DNA of 64,000 nt from DATKFM01 sp963851215 (GCA_963851215.1 CAWKOG010000019.1:1-64000), one strand, 5' to 3'. Positions 27,324-36,035 are shown, counted from the first letter of the stretch. Numbers and translations are program-made. The notes: generated by a model not told the origin, from the letters alone.

Positions 27324-27806
27324 CTAGGCGTGCACGACCACCGTATTGGCGATCATGTCGTGCAGCCCCTGCTTGCGCGAAGTGAAGGCAACCATCAGGT
27401 AGCCGACGTTGCAGATCATTCCCGATATGATCTTGCCGAAGAAACGGCCGGTGGCGCGGCCAAAGCCGATCGGTTCGCCGTCGGCCGTGGTAACCCGCAA
27501 GCCGAGAACCATCTTGCCTGGGGTGGCCTGCATCGGTGAAGAGGTCAGCAGCGCATCGTAAAGCCAGGCAATCAGGAATATGCCCAGATAGAAGATGGCA
27601 AATTGGCCGATCGCCTGCATCGCCACGGCCGGGTCGAGCTCTGCGCCGGGCTGCATCGACGATGCGTCGTTGAGAGCCGAGAGTGCAGCCAAATCAATGA
27701 GTTCGATGGCGGTCAGCGCGAAGTAGAAAGCGCCGATCAGGACAAGCATGATGATGCTGTCGATGAAGTACGCCGCCACACGGATCCAGAATCCACCATA
27801 TTCCAT
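27324..27806 (-). CDS. RDD family membrane protein
   Basis: About 160 residues with the RDD domain: GGFWIRVAAYFIDSIIM in the first membrane segment, a second segment (FAIFYLGIFLIAWLYDALLTSS), TPGKMVLGLRVTTADG, and a last amphipathic/membrane stretch. I choose the ATG at 27806 (GGGGGATC upstream) over 27818. Some RDD proteins are sodium/proton antiporters; function here unknown. Confidence 0.8.
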   Translation of the reverse strand: MEYGGFWIRVAAYFIDSIIMLVLIGAFYFALTAIELIDLAALSALNDASSMQPGAELDPAVAMQAIGQFAIFYLGIFLIAWLYDALLTSSPMQATPGKMVLGLRVTTADGEPIGFGRATGRFFGKIISGMICNVGYLMVAFTSRKQGLHDMIANTVVVHA

Positions 27807-27890
27807 ATGATCCCCCATGAAGTTCAGGCGCCGGTACGATGACCGGCGCCCACTGCAGAATTCATTCGGGACAGCGAACAGCGGAAATGG

Positions 27891-27905
27891 CTAACAGACG
27901 GTTAA
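27891..27905. promoter_or_regulatory. Near-consensus CtrA-type box
   Basis: CTAA CAGACGG TTAA has one mismatch to TTAA-N7-TTAA and lies about 85-100 bp upstream of the RDD gene start, overlapping the stop codon of the next gene. Weak evidence on its own. Confidence 0.2.
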
Positions 27906-28261
27906 TAATTGTTCGGATTGCCCATAACGATGGTGCCGGTGCCGTCGATCTTGCCGTCCTTCACCCACTGGATCTGGTCGCCTTCCTTGGCCACCTGCCA
28001 GCAGGCGGCGGGGTCCGAGCCATACTGAAAGCACATGTTGTCGCCATCGATGCTCCAGACCCCGGCGTAATCCTTGCCCTTGATCGTGCCGTCGGCGGCA
28101 TAGAATTCGGCGTAAACCCCGGTCGCTTCCATGCTGCCCTGGACGGTATTGCCGGACACCAGGGTCCGGATCTGGTCGCCGCTCAGCGCGTCGCCGGCCA
28201 GCGCCGCCAGCGGCAGCACCAGGGCCGAAAGCGCGGCGCTCAACAGAAAGGCCTTCCTCAT
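27902..28261 (-). CDS. Secreted/periplasmic hypothetical protein
   Basis: 119 residues from the ATG at 28261, which has a perfect GGAGGAG 5-7 nt upstream. Signal peptide MRKAFLLSAALSALVLPLAALA, then a small domain with LSGDQIRTLVSGNTVQG, YAEFYAADGTIKG, DNMCFQYGS and ACWQVAKEGDQIQWV. Two Cys could pair. Similar small periplasmic proteins of unknown function are common in Rhodospirillales. Confidence 0.7.
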   Translation of the reverse strand: MRKAFLLSAALSALVLPLAALAGDALSGDQIRTLVSGNTVQGSMEATGVYAEFYAADGTIKGKDYAGVWSIDGDNMCFQYGSDPAACWQVAKEGDQIQWVKDGKIDGTGTIVMGNPNNY

Positions 28262-28419
28262 CAATCTCCTCCAACAAAAAAGCACCGCGTACGTTCTCGC
28301 CCCGGTAGCCCTCCGGGTGCGCGCGACGGTGCCGATATCAAAAGGTTAGCGGAGGGGAGGCTTCGAGGCAAGAGGCGAGACGGTCGCTCTCGGCCATGTG
28401 ATTCAATAGTATCAATAAG

Positions 28420-28917
28420 TTACACGGAGTCTTCGGCCAACTTCTCCATGTCGAGGGCGGCCATGTCCAGCCCGCCCCGGCTCTTCCAAACCCGGTCCGC
28501 GACCACTCGGTAGCCCCTGGGCTCATAAAAGGCCCGTCCGCTGAGGGAGGCGCCGATGCGGATCCGGCCATGGCCGGCGGCCGCGATCGCCGCTTCGGCG
28601 GTGGCCAGAAGCATCGTGCCAATGCCCTGCCGCCCGCGGTCAGGCGCCACATAAAGGCCGATGACTTCGTCCGCCTTGTAGGAGCAGAAGCCGGCCAGCG
28701 CCCCATCGGCAGCCACAGCCAGCAGGAAAAGCTCGCCGTCCTTAGTCATGGCCTCGCCGTAACGGTGCGGCTCCAGCACGCCGACCCAGCTCTCGACTTC
28801 AGCGGGAGTGTAGGCGGAGATGCCGTACGCCCGGATCGAGGCCTCATGCAGATCGCGAAGCGCCGGACCATCCGCGGGCGTGCCCGCCCGCAATCTGATT
28901 CCCTGCGGACGAGTCAC
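28420..28917 (-). CDS. GNAT family N-acetyltransferase
   Basis: About 165 residues. The GNAT core is clear: IRLRAGTPADGPALRDLHEASI at the start, VIGLYVAPDRGRQGIGTMLLATAE (acetyl-CoA-binding R-x-x-G-x-G/A as RQGIG) and RAFYEPRGYRVV near the end. No ATG precedes the conserved start; GTG at 28917, 15 nt after the leuC stop, is the best start. Substrate unknown. Confidence 0.8.
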   Translation of the reverse strand: MTRPQGIRLRAGTPADGPALRDLHEASIRAYGISAYTPAEVESWVGVLEPHRYGEAMTKDGELFLLAVAADGALAGFCSYKADEVIGLYVAPDRGRQGIGTMLLATAEAAIAAAGHGRIRIGASLSGRAFYEPRGYRVVADRVWKSRGGLDMAALDMEKLAEDSV

Positions 28918-28931
28918 AACGGCATCCGGTC

Positions 28932-30341
28932 CTATGCGAGCTTGCGAATATCCGTGAGGTGGCCGGTGACGGCGGCGGCGGCGGCCATGGCGGGGCTGAC
29001 CAAGTGCGTGCGCCCGCCGCGGCCCTGGCGGCCTTCGAAGTTGCGGTTGGAGGTGGAGGCGCAGCGTTCGCCTTCCTGCAGCTTGTCGGCGTTCATCGCC
29101 AGGCACATGGAGCAGCCGGGCTCGCGCCATTCGAAGCCGGCGGCGATCAGGATCTTGTCGAGGCCTTCCTGCTCGGCCTGTTCCTTCACCAGGCCGGAGC
29201 CGGGCACCACCATCGCCTGCACATGGGACGCCACCTTGCGCCCCTGGGCGACCTTGGCGACTTCTCGCAGATCCTCGATGCGGCCGTTGGTGCAGGAGCC
29301 GATGAAGACTCGATCCACTTTCACTTCGCTCAGCGGCGTGCCCGGCGTCAGGCCCATATAGGCCAGGGAGCGCTCGATCGACTTGCGCTTGCCTTCATCG
29401 GCAATGTCGGCGGGGTTCGGCACTTTCGCCGTGATCGGCAGTACGTCTTCCGGGCTGGTGCCCCAGGTCACCTGCGGCACGATATCGGCGGCGCGCAGCA
29501 CCACTTCCTTGTCGTAGAAAGCGCCGGGATCAGAGGGCAGCGTGCGCCAATAGGCGACGGCCTGTTCCCACTGGCCCGCCTTCGGCGCCATGGGGCGGCC
29601 CTTCAGATACTCGAACGTCTTTTCGTCGGGCGCGATCAGGCCGGCGCGTGCGCCCGCCTCGATCGACATGTTGCAGACGGTCATCCGCCCTTCCACCGAA
29701 AGGTCGCGGATCGCCTGGCCGGCATATTCGATCACATGGCCGGTGCCGCCGGCGGTGCCGATCTTGCCGATGATCGCCAGGATCAGGTCCTTCGCCGTCA
29801 CGCCCACGGGCAGGTCGCCCTCGACGGCGATGCGCATGTTCTTCGCCGGCTGCTGGATCAGCGTCTGGGTCGCCAGCACATGCTCCACTTCCGACGTGCC
29901 GATGCCGAAGGCCAGCGCGCCGAACGCGCCATGGGTCGAGGTATGGCTGTCGCCGCAAACAATGGTCATGCCCGGCTGGGTCATGCCCTGTTCCGGACCG
30001 ATGATGTGGACGATGCCCTGGCGGATATCGTCCATCGAATAGTAGGTGATGCCGAAGTCGCGGCAGTTCATCTCCAGGGTCTGCACCTGGATGCGGGACT
30101 CCTCGTCCTCGATGCCCTTGCTGCGGTCGGTGGTCGGCACGTTGTGATCGGCCACGGCCAGCGTGGCGCTGGGCCGGTGCACCTTGCGGCCGCTGGCGCG
30201 CAGGCCCTCGAAAGCCTGCGGGCTGGTCACCTCATGCACCAGATGCCGGTCGATATAGATCAGGCAGGTGCCGTCATCCTGGCGGTGGGCCAGATGGCTG
30301 TCCCAGATCTTGTCGAAGAGGGTGCGCGGCTTTTGCGACAT
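28932..30341 (-). CDS. leuC: 3-isopropylmalate dehydratase large subunit
   Basis: Large [4Fe-4S] subunit of isopropylmalate isomerase. 469 residues. The cluster ligands are in VFIGSCTNGRIEDLR and in EPGCSMCLAMN; CGDSHTSTHGAFGALAFGIGTSEVEHVLATQ is the aconitase signature. With leuD and leuB it gives three of the leucine genes (leuA not in the window). Confidence 0.98.
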   Translation of the reverse strand: MSQKPRTLFDKIWDSHLAHRQDDGTCLIYIDRHLVHEVTSPQAFEGLRASGRKVHRPSATLAVADHNVPTTDRSKGIEDEESRIQVQTLEMNCRDFGITYYSMDDIRQGIVHIIGPEQGMTQPGMTIVCGDSHTSTHGAFGALAFGIGTSEVEHVLATQTLIQQPAKNMRIAVEGDLPVGVTAKDLILAIIGKIGTAGGTGHVIEYAGQAIRDLSVEGRMTVCNMSIEAGARAGLIAPDEKTFEYLKGRPMAPKAGQWEQAVAYWRTLPSDPGAFYDKEVVLRAADIVPQVTWGTSPEDVLPITAKVPNPADIADEGKRKSIERSLAYMGLTPGTPLSEVKVDRVFIGSCTNGRIEDLREVAKVAQGRKVASHVQAMVVPGSGLVKEQAEQEGLDKILIAAGFEWREPGCSMCLAMNADKLQEGERCASTSNRNFEGRQGRGGRTHLVSPAMAAAAAVTGHLTDIRKLA

Positions 30342-30360
30342 GATGGTTCCGTATCAAACT

Positions 30361-30378
30361 CGGCCGTCACGACGGCCG
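30361..30378. other. Palindromic hairpin between rplS and leuC
   Basis: CGGCCGTC AC GACGGCCG is a perfect 8-bp hairpin in the 60-bp rplS-leuC gap, followed on the minus strand by GAGTTTG. It could be a weak terminator separating the ribosomal and leucine parts of the cluster. Confidence 0.35.
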
Positions 30379-30401
30379 CCGCAATCGCAGGGCGGCCGGC
30401 C

Positions 30402-30824
30402 CTACGATGCGCTTGAGGTCTCGGCCAATGCTTCCGGAGTCAGATCGCTGGCGACGGCGCCACCGGCCTTCTCGAGGATGCGCGCGGACTTGCCGCGGCG
30501 GGTGCGGAGATAATAGAGCTTGGCGCGGCGGACATCGCCGCGGCGCACCACCTCGATCGTCGCCAGGCGCGGGCTGTAGAGCGGGAACACGCGCTCGACC
30601 CCTTCGCCATAGGAGATCTTGCGGACGGTGAAGGAGGAGTGCAGGCCGGCATTCTTGCGGCCGATGCAAACCCCTTCGAAGGCCTGGATACGCTCGCGCG
30701 TGCCTTCTACCACCTTGACGTCGACGCGCAGCGTGTCGCCGGGCGCAAAATCCGGAATCTTCTTGCCGCCCTTGGCTTTTTCGATCTGCTCGAGCTCGAG
30801 CTGTTGAATGGTCGTCAGGGTCAT
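30402..30824 (-). CDS. rplS: 50S ribosomal protein L19
   Basis: 140 residues from the ATG at 30824, which overlaps the trmD stop (ATGA). FAPGDTLRVDVKVVEGTRERIQAFEGV and RRGDVRRAKLYYLRTRRGKSARI are diagnostic of L19; a short acidic/Ala tail extends the C-terminus. Confidence 0.98.
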   Translation of the reverse strand: MTLTTIQQLELEQIEKAKGGKKIPDFAPGDTLRVDVKVVEGTRERIQAFEGVCIGRKNAGLHSSFTVRKISYGEGVERVFPLYSPRLATIEVVRRGDVRRAKLYYLRTRRGKSARILEKAGGAVASDLTPEALAETSSAS

Positions 30825-31558
30825 GGTCGTCGTCCTTCTTCTCTGTTCCGCTCGGCGACATAGCGGGCCCACATATCCGGCCGCCGGTTCCTCGTCGCCG
30901 CTTCCGCCTGGGCCAATCGCCAGGCCTTGATCCGTTCATGATGGCCGGAGATCAGCACCTCCGGCACTTGCCGCCCCAGCCAATCGGCCGGACGGGTATA
31001 GTGGGGATACTCCAGCAATCCCCGCTCGAAACTCTCTTCATCCAGTGTCGCCGGCGCGCCCACCACGCCGGGCAGCAGCCGCACAACCGCATCAATCAGC
31101 GCCATTGCCGCCGGCTCGCCGCCCGACAGCACGAAATCGCCGAGGCTGATCTCGTCGATGCCGCGCGCCTCCAGCACCCGTTCATCCACCCCTTCATAGC
31201 GGCCGCAGAGCAGCGTCAATGCCGGCTGGGCCGCCAGTTCCCGCACCACCGCCTGGGTCAGCAGGCGCCCGCGCGGGCTGAGATAGACCACCGGACCGCG
31301 GCCATCGCCGAGCGCCGCGGAAATTGCCGCGTCGAGCACGTCGGGCCGCATTACCATGCCGGGGCCACCGCCGAACGGGGCGTCGTCGACGGTGCGGTGT
31401 TTATCGCGTGCAAAGCCGCGGATGTCCACCGTTTCCAGGTCCCAAAGCCCGGCCTCCAGGGCCTTGCCGGCCAGGGATTGGCCCAGCGGTCCCGGGAACA
31501 TTTCCGGAAACAAGGTCAGGACCCGGACGGTCCAACGGGGGGATTGGGCCTCAGCCAT
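30821..31558 (-). CDS. trmD: tRNA (guanine37-N1)-methyltransferase
   Basis: SPOUT methyltransferase that makes m1G37 in tRNAs and prevents +1 slippage. 245 residues from the ATG at 31558. FARDKHRTVDDAPFGGGPGMVM, LLCGRYEGVDERV and EISLGDFVLSGGEPAA are the family signatures (knotted SAM site). Overlaps rimM by 43 nt and rplS by 4 nt. Confidence 0.98.
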   Translation of the reverse strand: MAEAQSPRWTVRVLTLFPEMFPGPLGQSLAGKALEAGLWDLETVDIRGFARDKHRTVDDAPFGGGPGMVMRPDVLDAAISAALGDGRGPVVYLSPRGRLLTQAVVRELAAQPALTLLCGRYEGVDERVLEARGIDEISLGDFVLSGGEPAAMALIDAVVRLLPGVVGAPATLDEESFERGLLEYPHYTRPADWLGRQVPEVLISGHHERIKAWRLAQAEAATRNRRPDMWARYVAERNREEGRRP

Positions 31559-32094
31559 GGGCGGCTGCCCTTTCCTGTCTCCATGTCCGGCTTGACCTCC
31601 ACCACGGCGGGCGGCTCGATGACGGCCCGGCCGGCTTTGGGGTCCAGAGCGGGGAAGATCCGGCGGGTCAGCGGCTGGAACTCCGTGCCGCCGGCCTCCA
31701 GGGCGATCTCCACCACGTCCCCGGCGCCGAAATCCTCCACATTCTTGATCCGGCCATAGGCGCTGCCGTCGCGAAGCTGCAGCGGCAGGCCGATCAGGTC
31801 GGCGCAGTAGAACTCGTCCTCGCCGGTGTCGGGCAGGGCCGAGCGGGCGACATAGAGCCGCAGCCCCTTCAGCGCCTCGGCGGCATTGCGGTCGGCGACG
31901 CCGTCGATGCGCGCCACCACCGTGTCCTTGGCCTGGCCGACGAGTTTCAGCTTGAGCCGCCGCGTCCCGGCCTCGTCCGTTACCGGCCCATAGGCGGCCA
32001 CATCCGCGGCGGCGGCGGTGAAGCTCTTGATCTTCACCTCGCCGCGCACGCCATGGGCGCCGACAATGACGCCGATGAGGATGCGGTCGGACAT
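31516..32094 (-). CDS. rimM: 16S rRNA processing protein RimM
   Basis: 30S assembly factor, 192 residues with an N-terminal RimM domain (LIGVIVGAHGVRGEVKIKSF) and C-terminal PRC-barrel (EDEFYCADLIGLPL ... IKNVEDFGAGDVVEI ... EFQPLTRRIFPALD). The last 43 nt overlap trmD in another frame, an unusually long overlap for this pair. Confidence 0.97.
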   Translation of the reverse strand: MSDRILIGVIVGAHGVRGEVKIKSFTAAAADVAAYGPVTDEAGTRRLKLKLVGQAKDTVVARIDGVADRNAAEALKGLRLYVARSALPDTGEDEFYCADLIGLPLQLRDGSAYGRIKNVEDFGAGDVVEIALEAGGTEFQPLTRRIFPALDPKAGRAVIEPPAVVEVKPDMETGKGSRPWLRPNPPVGPSGS

Positions 32095-32124
32095 GGCCTC
32101 GAGTACCGGGCTGCGTCTTGGCTG

Positions 32125-32520
32125 CTAGCTCGCAGCCGGCGCATCCGCGGCCGGAGCCGCCGCCGGGGCAGCGGCCGGCGCCGCAGCGGCAGCCGTCGCG
32201 GCCTGCGCGCGCTCCTGCGCCTTCTTCTTCGGCAGATGCTGTTGCGTCTGGTCGTGGCGCACCGGCGCGGCGCCCATGCCCGCCTTGTGCAGGAAGATGG
32301 CGATGCGCTCGGAGGGCTGGGCGCCGACGCTCAGCCAATGCTTCATGCGCTCGGCATTGAACTTCACCCGCTCCGGATTGTCGTGGGCCAGCATCGGGTT
32401 GTAGGTGCCGATCTTCTCGATGAAGCGGCCATCGCGCGGGGCGCGGCCGTCGGCCACGACGATGCCGTAGAAGGGACGCTTCTTGGTGCCGCCGCGGGTC
32501 ATGCGAATCTTGAGTGACAT
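32125..32520 (-). CDS. rpsP: 30S ribosomal protein S16
   Basis: 131 residues. MSLKIRMTRGGTKKRPFYGIVVADGRAPRDGRFIE is the S16 signature. The C-terminal 45 residues or so are an Ala/Pro-rich extension beyond the bacterial core (about 80-90 residues), common in alphaproteobacteria. Confidence 0.98.
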   Translation of the reverse strand: MSLKIRMTRGGTKKRPFYGIVVADGRAPRDGRFIEKIGTYNPMLAHDNPERVKFNAERMKHWLSVGAQPSERIAIFLHKAGMGAAPVRHDQTQQHLPKKKAQERAQAATAAAAAPAAAPAAAPAADAPAAS

Positions 32521-32571
32521 TTAGTCTCTGCTCCTCTTTCTCAGGGATCTGCGTTTTTCAAATCAGGTTGT

Positions 32572-32958
32572 TCATTCCGGCTTGTGACAGCAGGCTTCGA
32601 TCTTGTGCCCATCGGGATCCAGGACGAAGGCGCCGTAATAGCCGGGGTGATAGATCGGGCGCAGGCCCGGCTTGCCGTCATCCTTCGCGCCGGCCGATAT
32701 CGCGGCGCGGAAAAATTCATCGACTGCCTTGCGGTTGGCGGCGGCGAAGCAGATATGCGTGCCGCCACCAGCGCGCGCCGGCCGGCCTTCGTCCAGCGGC
32801 GTGCCGATCCAGAAGAACGGCTTCTCCGCGCTCAGGCCATAGCCGCTGCCGCCGTCATGATCGTAGTAGCGCTTCATGCCCAGCGTCGCGAGCACCGCAT
32901 CGTAGAACTTCTTGCTGCGCTCGAAATCGGTGACGCCAAGGGAAACGTGATCGATCAT
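32572..32958 (-). CDS. VOC (glyoxalase-fold) family protein
   Basis: 128 residues. MIDHVSLGVTDFERSKKFYD, THICFAAANRKAVDEFFRAA and YYGAFVLDPDGHKIEACCH are the two halves of the VOC fold; His4, His68 or so and Glu near the C-terminus are candidate ligands. It sits between ffh and rpsP, 19 bp from ffh and 51 bp from rpsP, so it is probably cotranscribed with translation genes. It resembles the gene at 21424. Confidence 0.88.
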   Translation of the reverse strand: MIDHVSLGVTDFERSKKFYDAVLATLGMKRYYDHDGGSGYGLSAEKPFFWIGTPLDEGRPARAGGGTHICFAAANRKAVDEFFRAAISAGAKDDGKPGLRPIYHPGYYGAFVLDPDGHKIEACCHKPE

Positions 32959-32977
32959 CGCTGCCTGCGCTCCCCGA

Positions 32978-34331
32978 TCAATGCCGCGGCATCAAGGCCG
33001 AGAGGCCCTGGCGCATCAGGCCTTTCTGGCCGAGCTTTTTCATCTGCTTCATCATGCGCTGCATTTCCATGTGCTGCTTCAGCAGCTTGTTCACGTCGGC
33101 AACGCTGACGCCCGAGCCGTTGGCGATGCGCTGCTTGCGCGAGGCCTTGATCAGCTCCGGCTTCTTGCGCTCCTCCCTGGTCATGGAGGAGATGATCGCC
33201 TGCTGCCGCTTCAGGATGCGCTCGTCGATGTTGGCCTGGGAGAGCTGCTTCTGAATCTTGCCGACGCCCGGCAGCATGCCCATGACGCCGCCGAGGCCGC
33301 CCATCTTCTGCAGCTGCTTCAGCTGCTGCGACAGGTCGTTGAGATCGAAATTGCCCTTCTCCATCTTGGCGGCGAGCTTCTCGGCCTCGTCGCGCTCGAT
33401 GGTCTCCGCCGCCTTCTCCACCAGGCTGACCACATCGCCCATGCCGAGGATGCGGCCGGCGACTCGGCTGGGATGGAAATCTTCCAGCGCGTCCAGCTTC
33501 TCGCCCACGCCCAGCAGCTTGATCGGACAGCCGGTGACCGCGCGCATGCGACAGCGCCGCACCGCCGCGGGCATCGCCGTCGACGCGGGTCAGCACGATG
33601 CCGGTGAGGCCCACGCGGTCCTTGAAATTCTGCGCCACATTGACCGCGTCCTGGCCGGTCATGGCGTCGGCGACCAGCAGCGTCTCCGCCGGCGAGGTGG
33701 CGTCGCGCACCGCCGCCACTTCGCGCATGAGATCGTCATCCACATGCAGGCGGCCGGCGGTATCCAGCATCAGCACGTCATAGCCGCCGAGCTTCGCCGT
33801 CACGACCGCGCGCTTGGCGATCGCCAGCGGCGGCTCGCCCGGCACGATGTTCAGGGTATCGACGCCGGTCTGCTCGCCCAGCACCGCGAGCTGCTGCATG
33901 GCGGCGGGGCGGCGCGTATCCAGCGACGCCATCAGCACCCGCTTGCGCTCCCGGTTCGTCAGGCGCATGGCGATCTTGGCCGTGGTCGTCGTCTTGCCTG
34001 AGCCCTGCAGGCCCACCATCAGGATCGGCACCGGCGGCGTCGCCTGGAGGTTCAGAGCGACGCTCTCGGCACCCAGGGTCTCCACCAGGTGATCATGGAC
34101 GATCTTCACCACCATCTGGCCGGGGGTGACGCTCTTGATCACCGTCTCGCCGACCGCCTTGGCCCTCACCTTGTCGATGAAGTCCTTGACCACCGGCAGC
34201 GCCACGTCGGCTTCCAGCAGCGCCACGCGCACCTCGCGCATGGCGGCGTCGACATCGGCCTCGCTGAGCGCGCCGCGGCGCGTCAGCCGGTCGAACACAT
34301 CGCCCAGACGCTGGGTCAGGTTTTCAAACAT
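32978..34331 (-). CDS. ffh: Signal recognition particle protein Ffh, one frameshift
   Basis: SRP54 GTPase that binds signal peptides of nascent membrane proteins and docks with FtsY. N domain, then the G domain with GLQGSGKTTTTAKIA, DTRRPAA, DTAGR and the TRVDGDARGGAAL segment, then the Met-rich M domain (MQRMMKQMKKLGQKGLM). The frame breaks at about 33548: one extra base between ...GGAALS and MRAVTGCPIKLLGVGEKLDAL. Corrected length about 450 residues. The gene is essential, so the break is almost certainly a sequence error. Confidence 0.97.
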
Positions 34332-34687
34332 GCGGTCGCAAAATCTCGGTCGGTTGCAGCCAAAAACGAAAACGCGCCCGCGCGCGAAACTCGCGGACGG
34401 GCGGGGCCCCTCGGGGCCGTGGTCACTTCCCTCTTTTGAGGTGGCGGGAAAATAGGGGGGAGTGCGGCCGGCGTCAACCGGCAGGCACTATGGTTGGAGT
34501 TGTGTTCAAGCAACCATCAGACCCCTTCCAAACCACTTCTGATGTCATAACCATCAGAAACTGAACGTATTTTTTCGAGACCCTGCCGTTTTCAGATTGC
34601 TTCATGCGATCGCGGGACCAAAGTCCAAGTCGCCTACTTCCAATGCGCGATGCCTGCAGCTATATCTACGGGCGTCCATTCAACAAC
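34332..34687. other. Divergent intergenic region, no gene
   Basis: No coding potential that I can support. It contains the ffh upstream region (GC-rich hairpins near 34400-34430), a 7-bp inverted repeat (ATGGTTG...CAACCAT, about 34490-34525), and two direct copies of AACCATCAGA (about 34519 and 34550). The right-hand part must hold the promoter of the tiny ORF at 34705. Confidence 0.5.
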
Positions 34688-34705
34688 AGAAAGGAGGTGA
34701 TCCAG
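34688..34705 (+). promoter_or_regulatory. 18-nt extended Shine-Dalgarno
   Basis: AGAAAGGAGGTGATCCAG is complementary over its full 18 nt to the 3' end of 16S rRNA as known in alphaproteobacteria. Natural ribosome-binding sites usually match 4-7 nt. It overlaps the G of the GTG start at 34705. Confidence 0.8.
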
Positions 34706-34782
34706 TGTCTCATTGTCTTTGTCCGCGGTCGTCGCGTGAGGTGACCTGGATCCTCGCCTCTATCGAGGGTTCCCGCGCCTGA
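34705..34782 (+). CDS. 25-residue ORF with extended ribosome-binding site
   Basis: A 25-codon ORF starting at GTG 34705, 7 nt after GGAGG. The peptide begins VSHCLCPRSS and has two Cys (CLC), one Trp and several Arg; there is no signal peptide. A strong terminator at 34828 ends what would be a transcript of 150-300 nt. It may be a leader peptide, a small protein or an sRNA whose job is to hold ribosomes. The downstream gene (34885) lies beyond the terminator, so attenuation of that gene is possible. I believe it is real because of the ribosome-binding site plus terminator, not because of the peptide. Confidence 0.6.
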   Translation: MSHCLCPRSSREVTWILASIEGSRA

Positions 34783-34827
34783 CCGGCGTTTTTCCGGCCG
34801 GCTGCGCCGGAACGCGGTTCGACAATG

Positions 34828-34860
34828 GAAGGGCCGTCCGTTAGGGCGGCCCTTCTTTGC
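34828..34860 (+). terminator. Rho-independent terminator
   Basis: A 12-bp stem (one G-U), GAAGGGCCGTCC with GGGCGGCCCTTC around GTTA, is followed by TTTGCTT. It lies 45 bp after the tiny ORF and 25 bp before the UPF0178 ATG. Confidence 0.8.
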
Positions 34861-34884
34861 TTCCAGCCGAGATCGACAATCCCC

Positions 34885-35352
34885 ATGCCCGGCCCGATCC
34901 AGATCTACATCGATGCCGACGCCTGCCCGGTGAAGGACGAGACCTACCGGGTGGCCGGCCGCTATGGCCTGAAGGTTTGGGTGGTGGCCAACAGCTTCAT
35001 GCTGGTGCCGCAATCGCCGCTGATCGAGCGCGTGATCGTCGACGGTGGCTTCGATGCCGCGGATAACTGGATCGCCGAACGGGCAGCACCGGGGACCATC
35101 GTCATCACCTCAGATATTCCGCTGGCCAGCCGCTGTGTAAAGCTGGGCGCTGCGGTGATCGGCCCCGGCGGCAAAACCATCACCGAGTCCTCCGTCGGCA
35201 TGGCGCTGGCCACTCGCAACCTGATGCAGGATCTCCGCGCCATGGGCGAGGTCACGGGCGGCCCCAAGCCCTTCTCTGCCCGCGACCGCTCGCGCTTCCT
35301 GTCAGCACTCGACGAAACGGTCGCGCGGTTGAAGCGCGGCGGCTATGGCTGA
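34885..35352 (+). CDS. UPF0178 (YaiI/YqxD) family protein
   Basis: 155 residues from the ATG at 34885. IYIDADACPVKDETYRVA at the start, TSDIPLASRCVKLGA in the middle and KPFSARDRSRFLSALDE at the end are the family signatures; the fold is PIN-like with acidic residues at the front. A nuclease role is suspected for the family but not established. Confidence 0.93.
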   Translation: MPGPIQIYIDADACPVKDETYRVAGRYGLKVWVVANSFMLVPQSPLIERVIVDGGFDAADNWIAERAAPGTIVITSDIPLASRCVKLGAAVIGPGGKTITESSVGMALATRNLMQDLRAMGEVTGGPKPFSARDRSRFLSALDETVARLKRGGYG

Positions 35353-35468
35353 CGTCTCATTCGCCAACGCTGCCGGCCATTAATCTGAGCATGGATTGAT
35401 GATCCAATCGGCGCAGATTGGACCAATGTCCAATTGCGTCAGCCATCAGCGGCATCGCACAAGAATGA

Positions 35469-36005
35469 CCCTGGCACGAAGCCGCCGCATCCAAATCGAT
35501 TTTCGGAGGCAGTGGCGCCGATACATTGCGTGGACTTGCCGGCAAGGACTCGCTCGAAGGCGGCCAGGGCGCCGATATCCTCGATGCCGGCGCCGGCGCT
35601 GACAAGATGCGCGACGATGACGGTGCCGTCGCGCTCGCCGGCGACGGCAACGACACGGAGTTCGGCAGCCAGGCCGCAGACACGATCAACCTCGGCGGCG
35701 GCAAGGACCTGATGATCTTCAACGACATTCTCGACGCCACCGACATGGTGATCGGCTTCGACAGGATCGCCGGCGGCGCCAGCCAGGACGTGATCAATCT
35801 GGACGCGCTGTTCGACAGCCGCGGCATCGCGACCAGCCAGCGCGCAGGCCTTGTGACATTCGTCGATGTCGGCAACGACGTCGAGGCGCGGGTCAATGTC
35901 GGCAGCTTCTCCGTCACGGTCCTGACGTTCAAGGACATGCCGGATACGGCCGGCCTCACCGCCGGCAACACGGCGATCGACGACGTGTTCGTGGGGACGC
36001 TGTAG
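35469..36005 (+). pseudogene. RTX calcium-binding C-terminal fragment
   Basis: An open frame from 35469 (after TGA at 35466) with no ATG. It encodes RTX nonapeptide repeats (GGSGADTLRGLAGKDSLEGG, GADILDAGAGAD), then the domain that usually ends type I-secreted proteins (KDLMIFNDILDATDMVIGFDRIAG, DVINLDALFDS, DVFVGTL). Such modules are normally the tail of a much longer exported protein; no N-terminal part exists in any frame upstream. It looks like a remnant of a larger RTX protein, perhaps cut by deletion. A TTG start at 35526 is conceivable but lacks a ribosome-binding site. Confidence 0.65.
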
Positions 36006-36035
36006 CGGCCCGGAGATCTGCGCCGCCCGCCTCTG

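Noticed and set aside
33548..33548. Programmed frameshifting in ffh, ftsY, dapF or sucB
   Set aside because: No shared slippery heptamer or downstream pseudoknot; sites differ in sequence and the shifts affect many unrelated genes in the same direction.
34688..34705. A fragment of 16S rRNA on the minus strand
   Set aside because: The match ends abruptly after 18 nt; the following bases do not continue into the 16S sequence and instead form an ORF at correct spacing. An extended Shine-Dalgarno fits better.
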